NCBI GenBank assembly: GCA_004282875.1
Contig: SHLT01000021.1
Location: forward strand, 1-34,093
Length of the DNA stretch: 34,093 nt
Direction of reading: 5' to 3'
DNA from: Chromatiales bacterium
GTDB taxonomy: Bacteria > Pseudomonadota > Gammaproteobacteria > Steroidobacterales > Woeseiaceae
A model generated the notes under the pieces. That model was not told the origin of the DNA, ran no database searches, and saw only the letters and a list, made by a program, of their open reading frames with translations. Positions 1-8,767 of the stretch are shown here, one piece after another; the first letter of the stretch is position 1; every line of letters starts with the position of its first letter. The position numbers and the translations under genes are program-made.

Positions 1-2332
1 CGTTTGCCACATCGGGCGCATCGCCCTGCACGTGCTGATACATCACCGACATGTGGTCGCCCTCGGTATACGGCGGCTTGCCGCACAGCAGTTCGTACAG
101 GATGACGCCAAGGCTGTAGATGTCGGCGCGCTGATCGACCTTCTTGCCGAGAATCTGCTCTGGCGCCATGTATTTCGGCGAGCCGATGACATAGCCGGTC
201 TTGGTCAGCTGGGTATCGCCGCTGCTGGCGGCCGCCGCGACGCCAAAGTCCACGATCTTGAGCAGGCCATCGTTGTTGACCAGGATATTTGCCGGTTTCA
301 GATCGCGGTGAATGACGCCCGCCTGGTGAGCCACGGTCATGCCCGTCGCCATGTCGCGCGAGTAACGCAGCGCTTTTTTCAGGTCCATCGGCTTGTTGTC
401 GGGAATCTCGCCCGAGAGCGTGTGCGACGGGAAATACTCCATCGAGATGGCGTAGCAGCCCTGGAGGTGCAGGAAGTCGTAAATGCGAATGACGTTGCGG
501 TGCGTGATCTTGCGTGAGTAGCGCAGCTCGTGCACGAAACGTTTCATCATCTCCTCGTCGGACGAGACATTCGGGTTCAAGAACTTGAGGATGAGCTGTT
601 CATCGACGACTTCGTCTTCCATGAGCAACACAGTACCGAAGGCGCCTTTACCGATCTTCTCGATGTACTTGTAACGGCCGTCGATGACGTCGCCCGGCCT
701 GAGCGTCGAAATATCGAGCATGGCCAGCGCCGGCGCGGGCGCGCCGGCTGCGGGCACGATGTCTCCATCCTCGTTTGCCTGCGCCACGGCGCTTTCTTCT
801 TTGGCTTCCTGCAGCAGTTTTTCGAGGTCGTCGTTGTCGACGAGCATCGTCTTGGTATTCTCGGCGATCTTCTCGGCGCGAACATTCTGCTCCAGGACCG
901 TTTCCGAAAACCTGGCGTCGAGGTCTTTGAGCGCTTTGTCCGCCGCGTTAATGATCGTCGCGTCTTCCGACTGCTTGATTTTCTTGAGGAGGACACGAAC
1001 CGTCTCGGCCTGGCTGTCATTGGACAGGTGAGAGATTGCCTTGATGGCTTCCAGCTGGATCTCGCGTTCCGGACGCTTGAGCATCGGGAGAATCTGCGCG
1101 ATGTGCTTGTGGCTACCGAGTTTGCCGAGCGCTCGCACGACCACGGTATCCGTCTTCGGGTCTTGCCCCAGCATGACCTCGAGTTTTGGCAACGCTTTGG
1201 TGCTGCCCATTTTCGAGAGTGCGTCAATCGCACGTTCCCGAACCCACCAGTCCGAATCATCGGTGGCCTTGATAAGGTGGTCTTCGGCGCGATTGCTCTT
1301 GGTGGCATTGAGGATCTCAATCGCGGTGCGGCGAATCTCTTCGTCTTCTTCGTTGATGAGGCTTACGACAGAATCGACGACCCTGGGGCCACCGATTTCC
1401 GCCAGCGCATCGCCGGCTCGCGAGCGAACCCACCAGTCGTCGTCCTTGATGGCGCCAAGCAGGTCCTTGACGGATTTTTCGTCACCTATCTCATTGAGTA
1501 CTTCGACAGCGGCACGGCGCGCATACTCGGATTCGTCCTTCAGGGCCGTGACCAGGAATTGAACCGTGTCCGGGTGATTGGCCCGGATGAGGACATCCAC
1601 GGCCTTGCTCTGCACATCGAGATCAGGATCCGTCAGGACCGCAGCCACTTTCTCGACATTGACCTTGTCGCCACGAGAGCCCAGCGCGCCAAGCGCGGCG
1701 CTGCGCACCATCTTGTTTGGATCCTTGAGCTGCATTTCCAGTGCATGCGTAATCTCGGTCTTGTCGAACTTCGAGAGCAGCTGCATTAGGTGAATCTTGA
1801 TCACCGGATCCTTACCGCCCATACGCGCGATGAGGTCGGGCACCATGTCCGGCTTGAGCGTCTCCCGGATAATATTGAAGAGCGCTGCAGTTTCCTTCGG
1901 TTCCAGGTCGTAAGCGCGCTGCATCAGTTCGTGTACCGACAGGTCCTGTTTGTGGACCCGCAGGATTTCGATCAGCGCACCTTTCGAGACTTCGTCGTCG
2001 TCGAAGAACTCCAGCAGTCTGTTCGCGTTGTAGTCGGTGCTGCTGGACAGGGCCCAGGCGGTGCCTGATACCACGCGCTCGTTGCCGTCCGCGAGGCCTT
2101 CGCGATACATGTCGAGGTTCTTGTCATTGACCAGCGCGCCGAGAATATCGACCAGCACCATCGTGTGGGATTTGTCGGAGAGTGCGAGGGCATCGATGAT
2201 CTTGGGCACGGCCCGGCTGCCGGCTTTCTTGAGCTTGTCGACCAGTTTTTGCGCGCTGGGCGACGCGGGATCGGGCTCTGCGATGAGCTGCGACAAGACC
2301 TGGTCGGAGCGGAGTGACGCAAGGAAACTCAT
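1..2332 (-). CDS. HEAT-repeat protein fused to a Ser/Thr protein kinase (3' end outside window)
   Basis: Reading the minus strand gives one frame open from here past the left edge (777 codons visible). Residues about 1-480 are HEAT-like helical repeats, including two near-identical units containing DDWWVRSRAGDALAEIG and DSDWWVRERAIDALSKMG. An acidic/Ala-rich linker follows. From about residue 545 there is a Hanks-type kinase domain: Gly loop IGKGAFGTV near 558, ATP lysine K583 in LILKFL, catalytic HRDLKPAN with H675-D677, DFG at 695-697, then GSPKYMAPEQ. All catalytic residues are present, so it is probably active; the HEAT part probably binds a partner or substrate. I chose the ATG at 2332 because AGGGA lies 7 nt upstream. 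An ATG at 2401 adds 23 residues but has no visible SD. The gene is divergent from mrp. The substrate is unknown. Confidence 0.9.
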   Translation of the reverse strand, partial: MSFLASLRSDQVLSQLIAEPDPASPSAQKLVDKLKKAGSRAVPKIIDALALSDKSHTMVLVDILGALVNDKNLDMYREGLADGNERVVSGTAWALSSSTDYNANRLLEFFDDDEVSKGALIEILRVHKQDLSVHELMQRAYDLEPKETAALFNIIRETLKPDMVPDLIARMGGKDPVIKIHLMQLLSKFDKTEITHALEMQLKDPNKMVRSAALGALGSRGDKVNVEKVAAVLTDPDLDVQSKAVDVLIRANHPDTVQFLVTALKDESEYARRAAVEVLNEIGDEKSVKDLLGAIKDDDWWVRSRAGDALAEIGGPRVVDSVVSLINEEDEEIRRTAIEILNATKSNRAEDHLIKATDDSDWWVRERAIDALSKMGSTKALPKLEVMLGQDPKTDTVVVRALGKLGSHKHIAQILPMLKRPEREIQLEAIKAISHLSNDSQAETVRVLLKKIKQSEDATIINAADKALKDLDARFSETVLEQNVRAEKIAENTKTMLVDNDDLEKLLQEAKEESAVAQANEDGDIVPAAGAPAPALAMLDISTLRPGDVIDGRYKYIEKIGKGAFGTVLLMEDEVVDEQLILKFLNPNVSSDEEMMKRFVHELRYSRKITHRNVIRIYDFLHLQGCYAISMEYFPSHTLSGEIPDNKPMDLKKALRYSRDMATGMTVAHQAGVIHRDLKPANILVNNDGLLKIVDFGVAAAASSGDTQLTKTGYVIGSPKYMAPEQILGKKVDQRADIYSLGVILYELLCGKPPYTEGDHMSVMYQHVQGDAPDVAN

Positions 2333-2559
2333 CGCCGCATCCCTGCGCCGGCCGCCAATGCCAGTGATTTCGTGGTTATTGCCAAACTCTGTTTCGCTCA
2401 TGCCCAAAGCAACGACGCGGCATTATGCCACATCGGACTACGCACATTGCCCGCCAATGCTGGCTTTCAGCCGATTCCGACCATTACAATGTGCCCCCGA
2501 ATCACCGGCCGTGGCCGGATCATCCTGGGGAAATTTTACCTAATGCAGACGAGCGAAGT
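2333..2559. other. divergent intergenic region, kinase / mrp
   Basis: This 227-base gap separates two divergent genes and must hold both promoters. On the minus strand CATAAT (2422-2427) is a possible -10 for the kinase gene, with a poor -35. On the plus strand TACAAT near 2485-2490 is a possible -10 for mrp. A near-perfect palindrome, CCGGCC GT GGCCGG (2505-2518), lies in the presumed mrp leader. No further gene is supported. The short ORFs here lack coding character. Confidence 0.4.
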
Positions 2560-3657
2560 GTGACCGTGTCAACAGATTCAGAAGCCAACAAGTTCTTAAA
2601 TTCCATCGAGTTATCGGTGGCCGGCCTGCCCATTGGCAAGATCGCGAAGCTGCGCGATGTTGTTGTTGCCGATGGGCTGCTCAACGCCAGAATCGAGTTC
2701 GGATTTCCCTGCGCATCTGCGCACGCGGCGATTCACCAGGAGATTAATTCCGCAATCCGCGCTGAAGCGAGCCTTGAGCCCGGCAAAATCGAGCTGACGA
2801 CGCGCATCGCACGGCATGCCGTGCAGCGCAATCTCAAGCCCATCGACGGCGTAAAGAACATCATTGCCGTGGCGTCCGGTAAGGGCGGCGTCGGCAAATC
2901 CACCGTGTCGGCCAACCTGGCACTGGCGCTTGCGGCCGAAGGTGCGTCAGTCGGTGTGCTGGACGCGGATATCTACGGTCCGAGTCAGCCCCAGATGCTC
3001 GGCACCGTCGGCCAGGTGCCCGACAGCAAGGACGGCAAAACCATGATGCCGCTGCGCGCGCATGGTCTGCAGGTCATGTCGATGGGAGCGCTGATCGAGG
3101 CGGACCAGCCGATGGTCTGGCGCGGCCCGATGGTGACCTCGGCGCTAAGCCAACTGGCGACGCAGACGAATTGGGACAAGCTCGACTACCTGATCGTCGA
3201 CATGCCGCCGGGCACCGGCGATATCCAGCTGACGCTGTCCCAGCAGATTCCCGTGGCAGGATCCGTGATCGTCACGACGCCGCAGAACATTGCGACATTG
3301 GACGCGCGCAAGGGACTGGCCATGTTCCGCAAGGTCGCAATCCCGGTGCTGGGCGTCATCGAAAATATGGCGACCCATATCTGCTCGAACTGTGGCCACG
3401 CAGACGACATTTTCGGCTCGGGCGGCGCGAGCAAGATCGTTGACGACTTCGACGTACCCCTCCTGGGTCGCCTGCCGCTGGATAGCCGGATTCGCGAGCA
3501 GACCGATTCGGGCAACCCGACCGTGGTTGCGGAGCCGGATTCAGGCATCGCCCAGGCGTATCGCGAGGCAGCCTGGCGGCTTGCGGCCGCGCTGGCTGCG
3601 GAGCGGGTCGATCACAGCGCAAAGTTCGGGAACATCGTCGTTGAGGAAAGCAAGTGA
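2560..3657 (+). CDS. apbC: Mrp/ApbC-family iron-sulfur cluster carrier ATPase
   Basis: This is a P-loop NTPase of the Mrp/NBP35 family, cytoplasmic scaffold/carriers that deliver [4Fe-4S] clusters to apo-proteins. The N-terminal ~90 residues form the MIP18-like domain. The deviant Walker [11 protein letters not shown] is at about residues 106-115, the DMPPGTGD switch follows, and the cluster-ligating CxxC is C275-x-x-C278 (CSNCGH). The start is uncertain: the frame is open from 2425, but homology begins after about 2560. In-frame GTG codons lie at 2560 and 2566, with a weak GAG-containing SD upstream, giving ~365 aa, the usual length. The stop overlaps the GTG start of dcd, so the two are probably co-translated. 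Confidence 0.93.
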   Translation: MTVSTDSEANKFLNSIELSVAGLPIGKIAKLRDVVVADGLLNARIEFGFPCASAHAAIHQEINSAIRAEASLEPGKIELTTRIARHAVQRNLKPIDGVKNIIAVASGKGGVGKSTVSANLALALAAEGASVGVLDADIYGPSQPQMLGTVGQVPDSKDGKTMMPLRAHGLQVMSMGALIEADQPMVWRGPMVTSALSQLATQTNWDKLDYLIVDMPPGTGDIQLTLSQQIPVAGSVIVTTPQNIATLDARKGLAMFRKVAIPVLGVIENMATHICSNCGHADDIFGSGGASKIVDDFDVPLLGRLPLDSRIREQTDSGNPTVVAEPDSGIAQAYREAAWRLAAALAAERVDHSAKFGNIVVEESK

Positions 3658-4220
3658 GCATCAAGTCCGATCTCTGGATTCGCCGCATGGCGGAGAATCA
3701 CGGCATGATCGAACCGTTCGAGCCGGGGCAGGTCCGGGAAAAAGGGGGCGGGCGTATCGTGAGCTACGGCACCTCGAGCTATGGCTACGACGTGCGCTGC
3801 TCCGACGAATTCAAGATCTTCACGAATATCAACTCGGCCGTCGTCGATCCGAAATCCTTCGATGAGACCAGCTTCGTCGATGTGAAGAGCGACGTCTGCG
3901 TTATTCCGCCGAACTCCTTCGCGCTGGCTCGCACGGTCGAGTTCTTTCGCATTCCGCGCACGGTGCTGACCATCTGCCTCGGCAAGTCGACCTATGCTCG
4001 CTGCGGCATCATCGTGAACGTCACGCCGCTGGAGCCGGAATGGGAAGGGCATGTGACGCTCGAGTTCTCCAACACGACGCCGCTACCGGCGAAGATCTAT
4101 GCCAACGAGGGCGTCGCGCAGATGCTTTTTCTCGAATCCGACGAGCCCTGTGAGACCTCGTACAAGGACCGCGGCGGCAAATACCAGGGCCAGACCGGGG
4201 TGACCCTGCCGAAGGCCTGA
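3654..4220 (+). CDS. dcd: dCTP deaminase
   Basis: It deaminates dCTP to dUTP, the main bacterial route to dUMP for thymidylate synthesis. The protein is 188 aa, close to the E. coli enzyme (193). Family signatures are clear: [11 protein letters not shown] near the N-terminus, [10 protein letters not shown] and the active-site segment [12 protein letters not shown] with the catalytic Glu, then the C-terminal GKYQGQTG nucleotide-binding lid. It starts with GTG inside the mrp stop (GTGA overlap), as in a translationally coupled pair. A structured AT-rich terminator follows at 4250. The family includes bifunctional deaminase/dUTPases, but the proteobacterial length and motifs favour the monofunctional enzyme. 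Confidence 0.96.
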   Translation: MSIKSDLWIRRMAENHGMIEPFEPGQVREKGGGRIVSYGTSSYGYDVRCSDEFKIFTNINSAVVDPKSFDETSFVDVKSDVCVIPPNSFALARTVEFFRIPRTVLTICLGKSTYARCGIIVNVTPLEPEWEGHVTLEFSNTTPLPAKIYANEGVAQMLFLESDEPCETSYKDRGGKYQGQTGVTLPKA

Positions 4221-4249
4221 GCAGGAGAGCGTATACAAAAAAGCATTGT

Positions 4250-4295
4250 AAAACAGTAAGTTACGATAAATACTTTAAGTAACTTCTACTGTTTT
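4250..4295. terminator. AT-rich bulged hairpin, bidirectional terminator between dcd and purN
   Basis: AAAACAGTA+AGTTAC (4250-4264) pairs with GTAACT+TACTGTTTT (4279-4295), leaving a 2-nt bulge (TC, 4285-4286) and a ~14-nt AT-rich loop. The arms begin with AAAA and end with TTTT, so transcripts from either side would end in a U run. It sits in the only gap between convergent dcd (+) and purN (-). Confidence 0.6.
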
Positions 4296-4346
4296 GTCCG
4301 CGCGGCGAGTCTATTTGGCTATCAGAATCCGTATCTATCTCGCCGG

Positions 4347-4991
4347 TCAATCGTACGTCTTTAGCACCGGTTCCGCCGCCGACTTGCCATCGATAATCGC
4401 GTCGCCATCGCGGAACACGACGCGGCCCGATCCGACCAGCCCGGCGGCTGCAGGATAGATCCGGTGCTCGACGGCCTGGACTCTGGTCTGCAATTCGTCT
4501 GCCGACTCGCCGGGGTGAATGCGCAGGCGGCCGGCGAGAATGCGCGGCCCGCCATCGAGTTCCTCGGTCACGAAATGCACCGTACTGCCATGCCACTCAT
4601 CGCCAGCATCGAGCGCGCGCTGATGCGTGTCGAGCCCCGGGTATTTCGGTAGCAGGGCCGGGTGAATATTAAGGATCTTGCCTTCGTAGTGTTCGACGAA
4701 GCCGGAACTCAGTATGCGCATAAAGCCCGCGAGGACGAGCAGTTCCGGTTCGAAGCGGTCCAGTTCGGCGATGACGGCCCGGTCGAATGCCTCGCGGCTC
4801 TCGAAGTCGCCATGCTCGATGCAGATGGTCGGAATGCCGGCTTTCGCAGCGCGCTGCAGGCCGTAGGCATCGGGCTTGTTGCTGAAGACGACGCAGAGGT
4901 CGAGATCGAGATTGCCGGCCGCAACGGCATCAATAAACGCCTGCAGGTTGGTGCCCGATCCGGAGATCAGGATCGCGGTTCGGCAGGCCAT
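4347..4991 (-). CDS. purN: phosphoribosylglycinamide formyltransferase
   Basis: This is the third step of purine synthesis: it transfers formyl from 10-formyl-THF to GAR. The protein is 214 aa, the same size class as E. coli PurN. The N-terminal ISGSGTNLQA phosphate loop is present. The catalytic triad maps to N108 and H110 (LNIHPALLPKYPG) and D146 (EELDGGP), matching N106/H108/D144 of the E. coli enzyme. Its ATG shares one base with the purM stop (TGATG), so purM and purN are translationally coupled. The 3' end faces dcd across a bulged hairpin. Confidence 0.97.
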   Translation of the reverse strand: MACRTAILISGSGTNLQAFIDAVAAGNLDLDLCVVFSNKPDAYGLQRAAKAGIPTICIEHGDFESREAFDRAVIAELDRFEPELLVLAGFMRILSSGFVEHYEGKILNIHPALLPKYPGLDTHQRALDAGDEWHGSTVHFVTEELDGGPRILAGRLRIHPGESADELQTRVQAVEHRIYPAAAGLVGSGRVVFRDGDAIIDGKSAAEPVLKTYD

Positions 4992-6010
4992 CAGACGTAG
5001 AGGACTTCCCGCTTGCCGGGGATTATCGTCCCGAGCTGCCAGGCCTGCTCACCCTGCTGGTTTAACAAGTCGATTGCGGCGGGTGCCTGCGCCGGGTTGA
5101 CGACCACGACCATGCCGATACCGCAGTTGAACGTGCGGCGCATTTCAGCGGTGTCGATGTTGCCGTGTTCCTGCAGGAAATCGAACACGGGGCCCTGTTC
5201 CCACGACGTCGTATCGATGGCGACGCTGAGGTCACCGTGGAGCACGCGCGGGATATTTTCGGTGATACCACCCCCGGTGATATGTGCCAGCCCGTTCACC
5301 GTGATTTCCTGCATCAGCGCGAGCACTGATTTCACGTAGATGCGGGTCGGAGCCAGCAGGCGCTCGGCGGCGGGAATATTATCGATTTGCGCATCGCCGG
5401 CCCGATCCAGCACCTTGCGTATCAGCGAGTAGCCATTTGAGTGTGGGCCGCTGGAGCCAATGCCGATGACTATGTCACCTTCGGCGATCGCACTGCCGTC
5501 AATCATCTCGCGGCGCTCGACCGCCCCAACGGTGAATCCCGCGAGATCGTATTCGCCCGGTGCGTACATGTCCGGCATTTCAGCTGTTTCGCCGCCAACC
5601 AGAGCCGCGCCGGCCAGCAGACAGCCTTCGGCGATACCTGCGACCACGGCTGTTGCGACGTCATTGTCCAGTTTGCCGCAGGCGAAATAATCGAGGAAAA
5701 ACAGGGGCTCAGCGCCCTGTACCAGAACATCATTCACGCACATGGCGACGAGATCGACGCCGATCGTGTCGTGCACGCCCAGGTGCTGCGCCAGCATCAG
5801 CTTGGTGCCTACACCGTCCGTGCCCGACACGAGCACGGGCTCGTCGTAACGGCCGGGCGGCAATGCGAACAGGCCGCCGAATCCGCCGATGCCGGCAAGG
5901 ACTTCGGGACGCTGGGTGCGCTTCACGAGCGGTTTGATACGCTCAACGAGTTCGTTGCCCGCGTCGATGTCGACGCCGGCATCTTTGTACGTTAGTGGTT
6001 TATTGCTCAT
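4991..6010 (-). CDS. purM: phosphoribosylformylglycinamidine cyclo-ligase (AIR synthetase)
   Basis: It closes the imidazole ring of AIR from FGAM with ATP, step five of purine synthesis. It is 339 aa, with the family segments [11 protein letters not shown], the ATP-binding [26 protein letters not shown] and the C-terminal [13 protein letters not shown]. It is the first gene of the purMN pair and lies divergent from the DUF2066 gene, with 66 bases between starts. The same purMN-DUF2066 divergence is seen in pseudomonads (known gene order). Confidence 0.97.
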   Translation of the reverse strand: MSNKPLTYKDAGVDIDAGNELVERIKPLVKRTQRPEVLAGIGGFGGLFALPPGRYDEPVLVSGTDGVGTKLMLAQHLGVHDTIGVDLVAMCVNDVLVQGAEPLFFLDYFACGKLDNDVATAVVAGIAEGCLLAGAALVGGETAEMPDMYAPGEYDLAGFTVGAVERREMIDGSAIAEGDIVIGIGSSGPHSNGYSLIRKVLDRAGDAQIDNIPAAERLLAPTRIYVKSVLALMQEITVNGLAHITGGGITENIPRVLHGDLSVAIDTTSWEQGPVFDFLQEHGNIDTAEMRRTFNCGIGMVVVVNPAQAPAAIDLLNQQGEQAWQLGTIIPGKREVLYV

Positions 6011-6038
6011 TTTGGAGTGGCATACTCTGCGAGGACGA

Positions 6039-6044
6039 TATAAT
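6039..6044 (+). promoter_or_regulatory. candidate -10 box for the DUF2066 operon
   Basis: A perfect TATAAT lies 33 bases before the GTG start of the DUF2066 gene. No good -35 stands at 16-18 nt upstream, so this is only a candidate. On the opposite strand the same bases read as TATTAT and could serve purM, so the two promoters would overlap in the 66-base gap. Confidence 0.4.
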
Positions 6045-6076
6045 AGTGCTTAGGGCCAATTGGGGAAACCACCTGC

Positions 6077-7144
6077 GTGAAATCTAGTAGTTCCAATCCG
6101 GTCGGCTGGTGCCGGCAAGCCGTCATTTTGACGTTGCTCATGCTGTCTTTGCCAGTTGGCGCCGTCGACGTGCCGACGCTGTATACGACGGAAGTACCGT
6201 ACGACCGTGAAGCAAGAGATGCTCGTGGAGATGCCTACGAAGCGGCGCTGAAAACCGTGTTGATGCGCGTATCGGGCTCCGAGTTGGCCAACTCACCCCA
6301 AGTCATTGCAGAACTTTTTCCGAATCCCGCATCGTATGTCATGCAATTTCGCTCCGGGGCCAACAACACGCTCTGGGTATCGTTCGATGGAGAAGCCATC
6401 GAGCAGACCCTGCGCAATGCCGGGCAAACGGTATGGGGCGCGGATCGCCCCCTGACGCTGGTCTGGCTTGCCGTGGACTGGGGGCAGGGCCAGCGCGAAA
6501 TCGTCGGAGCGGATGATCCCGACCGGACCCGCTCCCAGTCCCGCTCGATTGATCGGAACCGTCTCGTGCGCGAGCGCGTCCTTGACGTCGCCGAACGACG
6601 CGGTCTGCCGCTCGTATTTCCGTTGCTGGATACGACGGACCTGCAGATGGTCACATTCACCGATATCTGGGGCGGCTTTGACGAGATGATTCTCAACGCA
6701 TCCGAGCGCTATGCGGCCAGCTCGATCCTGATCGGCCGCATTCGACCGGCGTCCAGCCAGCGCAGCCGCTGGACGTATTATTTCGCCGGTTCTGAAACGC
6801 CCATGTCGGGTTCGCCCGAAGCCGTTGTCGGACAGGTCGCCGATCTGTTAGCGAGCGAGTTTGCCGTGGGTGGCGACATGCCGGTCGAAGCGGTGGCGCT
6901 CAATGTATCGGGTGTCGTGTCGCTGGATGCCTATGGCACGGTCCAGAAAATGCTGGATGACGTCAGCCTCATTGAGACCTACACGGTGACGGAAGTGTCA
7001 GGCGATCGCGTCAGCTATCAGGTTGACGTGCGCGGCGGTGCGGAGCGACTGGGTCGTGCGCTGCGCTTCAGCGGTCTCGTCGAGACAGCGAGGGAGGACC
7101 CGCTCTTTGAGTCCTCGGCGCTCGAGTTCTACTTCGACGATTGA
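6077..7144 (+). CDS. DUF2066 exported protein
   Basis: This is a 355-aa protein of the DUF2066 family, which is of unknown function and is found beside purM and hda in many Gammaproteobacteria. A hydrophobic stretch near residues 14-28, ending SLPVGA, looks like a signal peptide, so the protein is probably periplasmic. The start is GTG with GGGGA ten bases upstream. It is the first gene of a + strand run (DUF2066, CDP-alcohol transferase, AI-2E permease, hda). Its stop lies about a dozen bases before the next start. I can assign no biochemical role from sequence. Confidence 0.85.
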   Translation: MKSSSSNPVGWCRQAVILTLLMLSLPVGAVDVPTLYTTEVPYDREARDARGDAYEAALKTVLMRVSGSELANSPQVIAELFPNPASYVMQFRSGANNTLWVSFDGEAIEQTLRNAGQTVWGADRPLTLVWLAVDWGQGQREIVGADDPDRTRSQSRSIDRNRLVRERVLDVAERRGLPLVFPLLDTTDLQMVTFTDIWGGFDEMILNASERYAASSILIGRIRPASSQRSRWTYYFAGSETPMSGSPEAVVGQVADLLASEFAVGGDMPVEAVALNVSGVVSLDAYGTVQKMLDDVSLIETYTVTEVSGDRVSYQVDVRGGAERLGRALRFSGLVETAREDPLFESSALEFYFDD

Positions 7145-7155
7145 GATCGACCACG

Positions 7156-7701
7156 ATGTCATTGAGCTGGTTACCTAACGCAATCTCGCTGATGCGCATA
7201 GCGCTCATCGCGCCCATATTGATTCTCATGCTCCAGGGCGATTTCAGCTGGGCCCTCGCACTGTTTATATTGGCGGGCTTTTCCGACGGCCTTGACGGCT
7301 ACCTGGCCGTGCGCTTTGGGTGGAGCACACGCCTTGGTGGCCTGCTGGATCCGGCCGCGGATAAGTTGCTCATCACGGGCATGTTCATCACGCTGGCTTA
7401 CACCCAGCAGATACCCGTCTGGCTGGCGGCCGTGGTTATTCTGCGCGATGTCGTGATCGTTGCCGGCGCAATGGCCTACAACTTCATTGTCAGGCCCGTG
7501 CCTGGCGAACCGACGCGTATCAGCAAGCTCAATACGGCGTTGCAGATGCTGTTTGTCCTGTTCGTCCTGAGTCGCGCGGGGTTCAACTGGCCCGACAAGA
7601 TTACGATCACGGTTCTGGGCGCCGCGGTCCTCGTCACGGTTGTAATCAGCGGCGTCGATTACGTATGGTCGTGGTCGCGTCGTGCCCGGACAGGTGAATG
7701 A
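7156..7701 (+). CDS. CDP-alcohol phosphatidyltransferase family protein
   Basis: This is an integral membrane enzyme of the PgsA/CDP-OH family, 181 aa with about five to six hydrophobic helices. The family transfers a phosphatidyl group from CDP-diacylglycerol to an alcohol. The signature D-x2-DG-x2-AR-x8-G-x3-D-x3-D is read at residues 44-69 as SDGLDGYLAVRFGWSTRL followed by G61, D65 and D69. All four Asp are kept, but the Arg after Ala51 is Val52, with Arg at 53. The substrate is unknown; it is too short on context to call pgsA. I chose the ATG at 7156 because upstream codons are non-standard starts. It lies one base from the AI-2E permease gene. Confidence 0.85.
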   Translation: MSLSWLPNAISLMRIALIAPILILMLQGDFSWALALFILAGFSDGLDGYLAVRFGWSTRLGGLLDPAADKLLITGMFITLAYTQQIPVWLAAVVILRDVVIVAGAMAYNFIVRPVPGEPTRISKLNTALQMLFVLFVLSRAGFNWPDKITITVLGAAVLVTVVISGVDYVWSWSRRARTGE

Positions 7702-7702
7702 T

Positions 7703-8767
7703 ATGCAGACAGACTTGAGGCTCAACTGGCTGATCGCCATCGCCCTGACAGGGTGGCTATTCTATTTGCTGGCACCGGTGCTGACGCCGTTTATCGCCTC
7801 GGCTTTGCTGGCCTATATGGGCGATCCGCTGGCGGACCGGCTGCAGAAACTGAAAATGCCGCGCACCCTGGCCGTGGTGACGGTATTTCTGATCACATTC
7901 ATTGTTCTTGCGGCATTGATACTGCTGATCGGGCCGCTCGTAAGCACGCAGGTCAGCGCGCTTTTTGACGCACTGCCCGACATTGCGCAGCGGGTCGAGC
8001 AGGTCTGGCTGCCGACGATCCTGGGCTGGCTCAACATCGAGCAGGGCACCGACGTAGGCATCGGCCCGTTTCTTTCGAGGTACGGCGAGATATTCAGCAG
8101 CTGGAGTGGCAAGGTCCTGCTGTCTGTAACCAAGTCCGGCGGCGCGCTGGTCGCTGCCGTACTCAGTCTGTTCCTGATCCCGATCATCACCTTCTACCTT
8201 TTGCGTGACTGGGATTCGATTACGGCGCACATTGGGGCGCTGCTTCCCGAAAGCCAGCGAGAGACGATAGAGCAGCTCGCGCACGAATCCGACGAGGTCC
8301 TTGGCGGGTTTCTGCGTGGCCAGATTCTCGTGATGCTGGCACTGGCCGTGATCTATTCCCTGGGCCTGAGCCTCGTGGGCCTGAAGTTTGCGATCGCGAT
8401 CGGTGTCGTGTCGGGGCTCGTGAGTTTCGTGCCGTATCTCGGGTTTGTCTTCGGCATCTCGCTGGCCGGCCTGACGGTTGCGCTCGAGCCGAATCCGCTG
8501 TGGCTGCTGGTTGGCGTCGTAGCGACGTTTTCGATCGCGCAGTTCATCGAAGGGTCGGTGCTCACGCCCAAGCTCGTTGGTGATCGAATCGGCCTGCACC
8601 CCGTCATTATTATTTTTGCGGTGTTGGCCGGCGGTCAGCTGTTCGGGTTCTTCGGCATCCTGCTGGCACTGCCCGCAGCCGCCGTGCTATCTGTGCTGGT
8701 GCGCTTCGCCTTCAATCGCTACCTCAAGGAACATCCCGAGGCACTGGAAGAAATCGAGCTCGAATGA
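7703..8767 (+). CDS. AI-2E family transporter (PerM/UPF0118)
   Basis: This is a 354-aa polytopic membrane protein of the AI-2 exporter-like superfamily. It has paired N-terminal helices, an amphipathic soluble segment (about residues 65-150), then the conserved C-terminal helices with FVPYLGFVFG and EGSVLTPKLVGDRIGLHP, which identify the family. Members include TqsA, PerM and Na+/H+ antiporters, so the substrate cannot be read. The start at 7703 has AGGTGA a few bases upstream. The end overlaps hda by ATGA, so the two are coupled. Confidence 0.9.
   Translation: MQTDLRLNWLIAIALTGWLFYLLAPVLTPFIASALLAYMGDPLADRLQKLKMPRTLAVVTVFLITFIVLAALILLIGPLVSTQVSALFDALPDIAQRVEQVWLPTILGWLNIEQGTDVGIGPFLSRYGEIFSSWSGKVLLSVTKSGGALVAAVLSLFLIPIITFYLLRDWDSITAHIGALLPESQRETIEQLAHESDEVLGGFLRGQILVMLALAVIYSLGLSLVGLKFAIAIGVVSGLVSFVPYLGFVFGISLAGLTVALEPNPLWLLVGVVATFSIAQFIEGSVLTPKLVGDRIGLHPVIIIFAVLAGGQLFGFFGILLALPAAAVLSVLVRFAFNRYLKEHPEALEEIELE

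Noticed and set aside
530-1789. 419-codon open frame on the plus strand
   Set aside because: It lies antisense to the HEAT/kinase gene, whose minus-strand frame shows clear repeats and kinase motifs. The plus translation has no family features.
2372-2563. Short plus-strand frame before mrp
   Set aside because: It overlaps the leader of mrp, has no SD and no recognisable features.
7757-8599. 280-codon minus-strand frame opposite the AI-2E permease
   Set aside because: It is rich in Gln/Arg/Asp with no domain signal. The plus-strand membrane protein has the family motifs.
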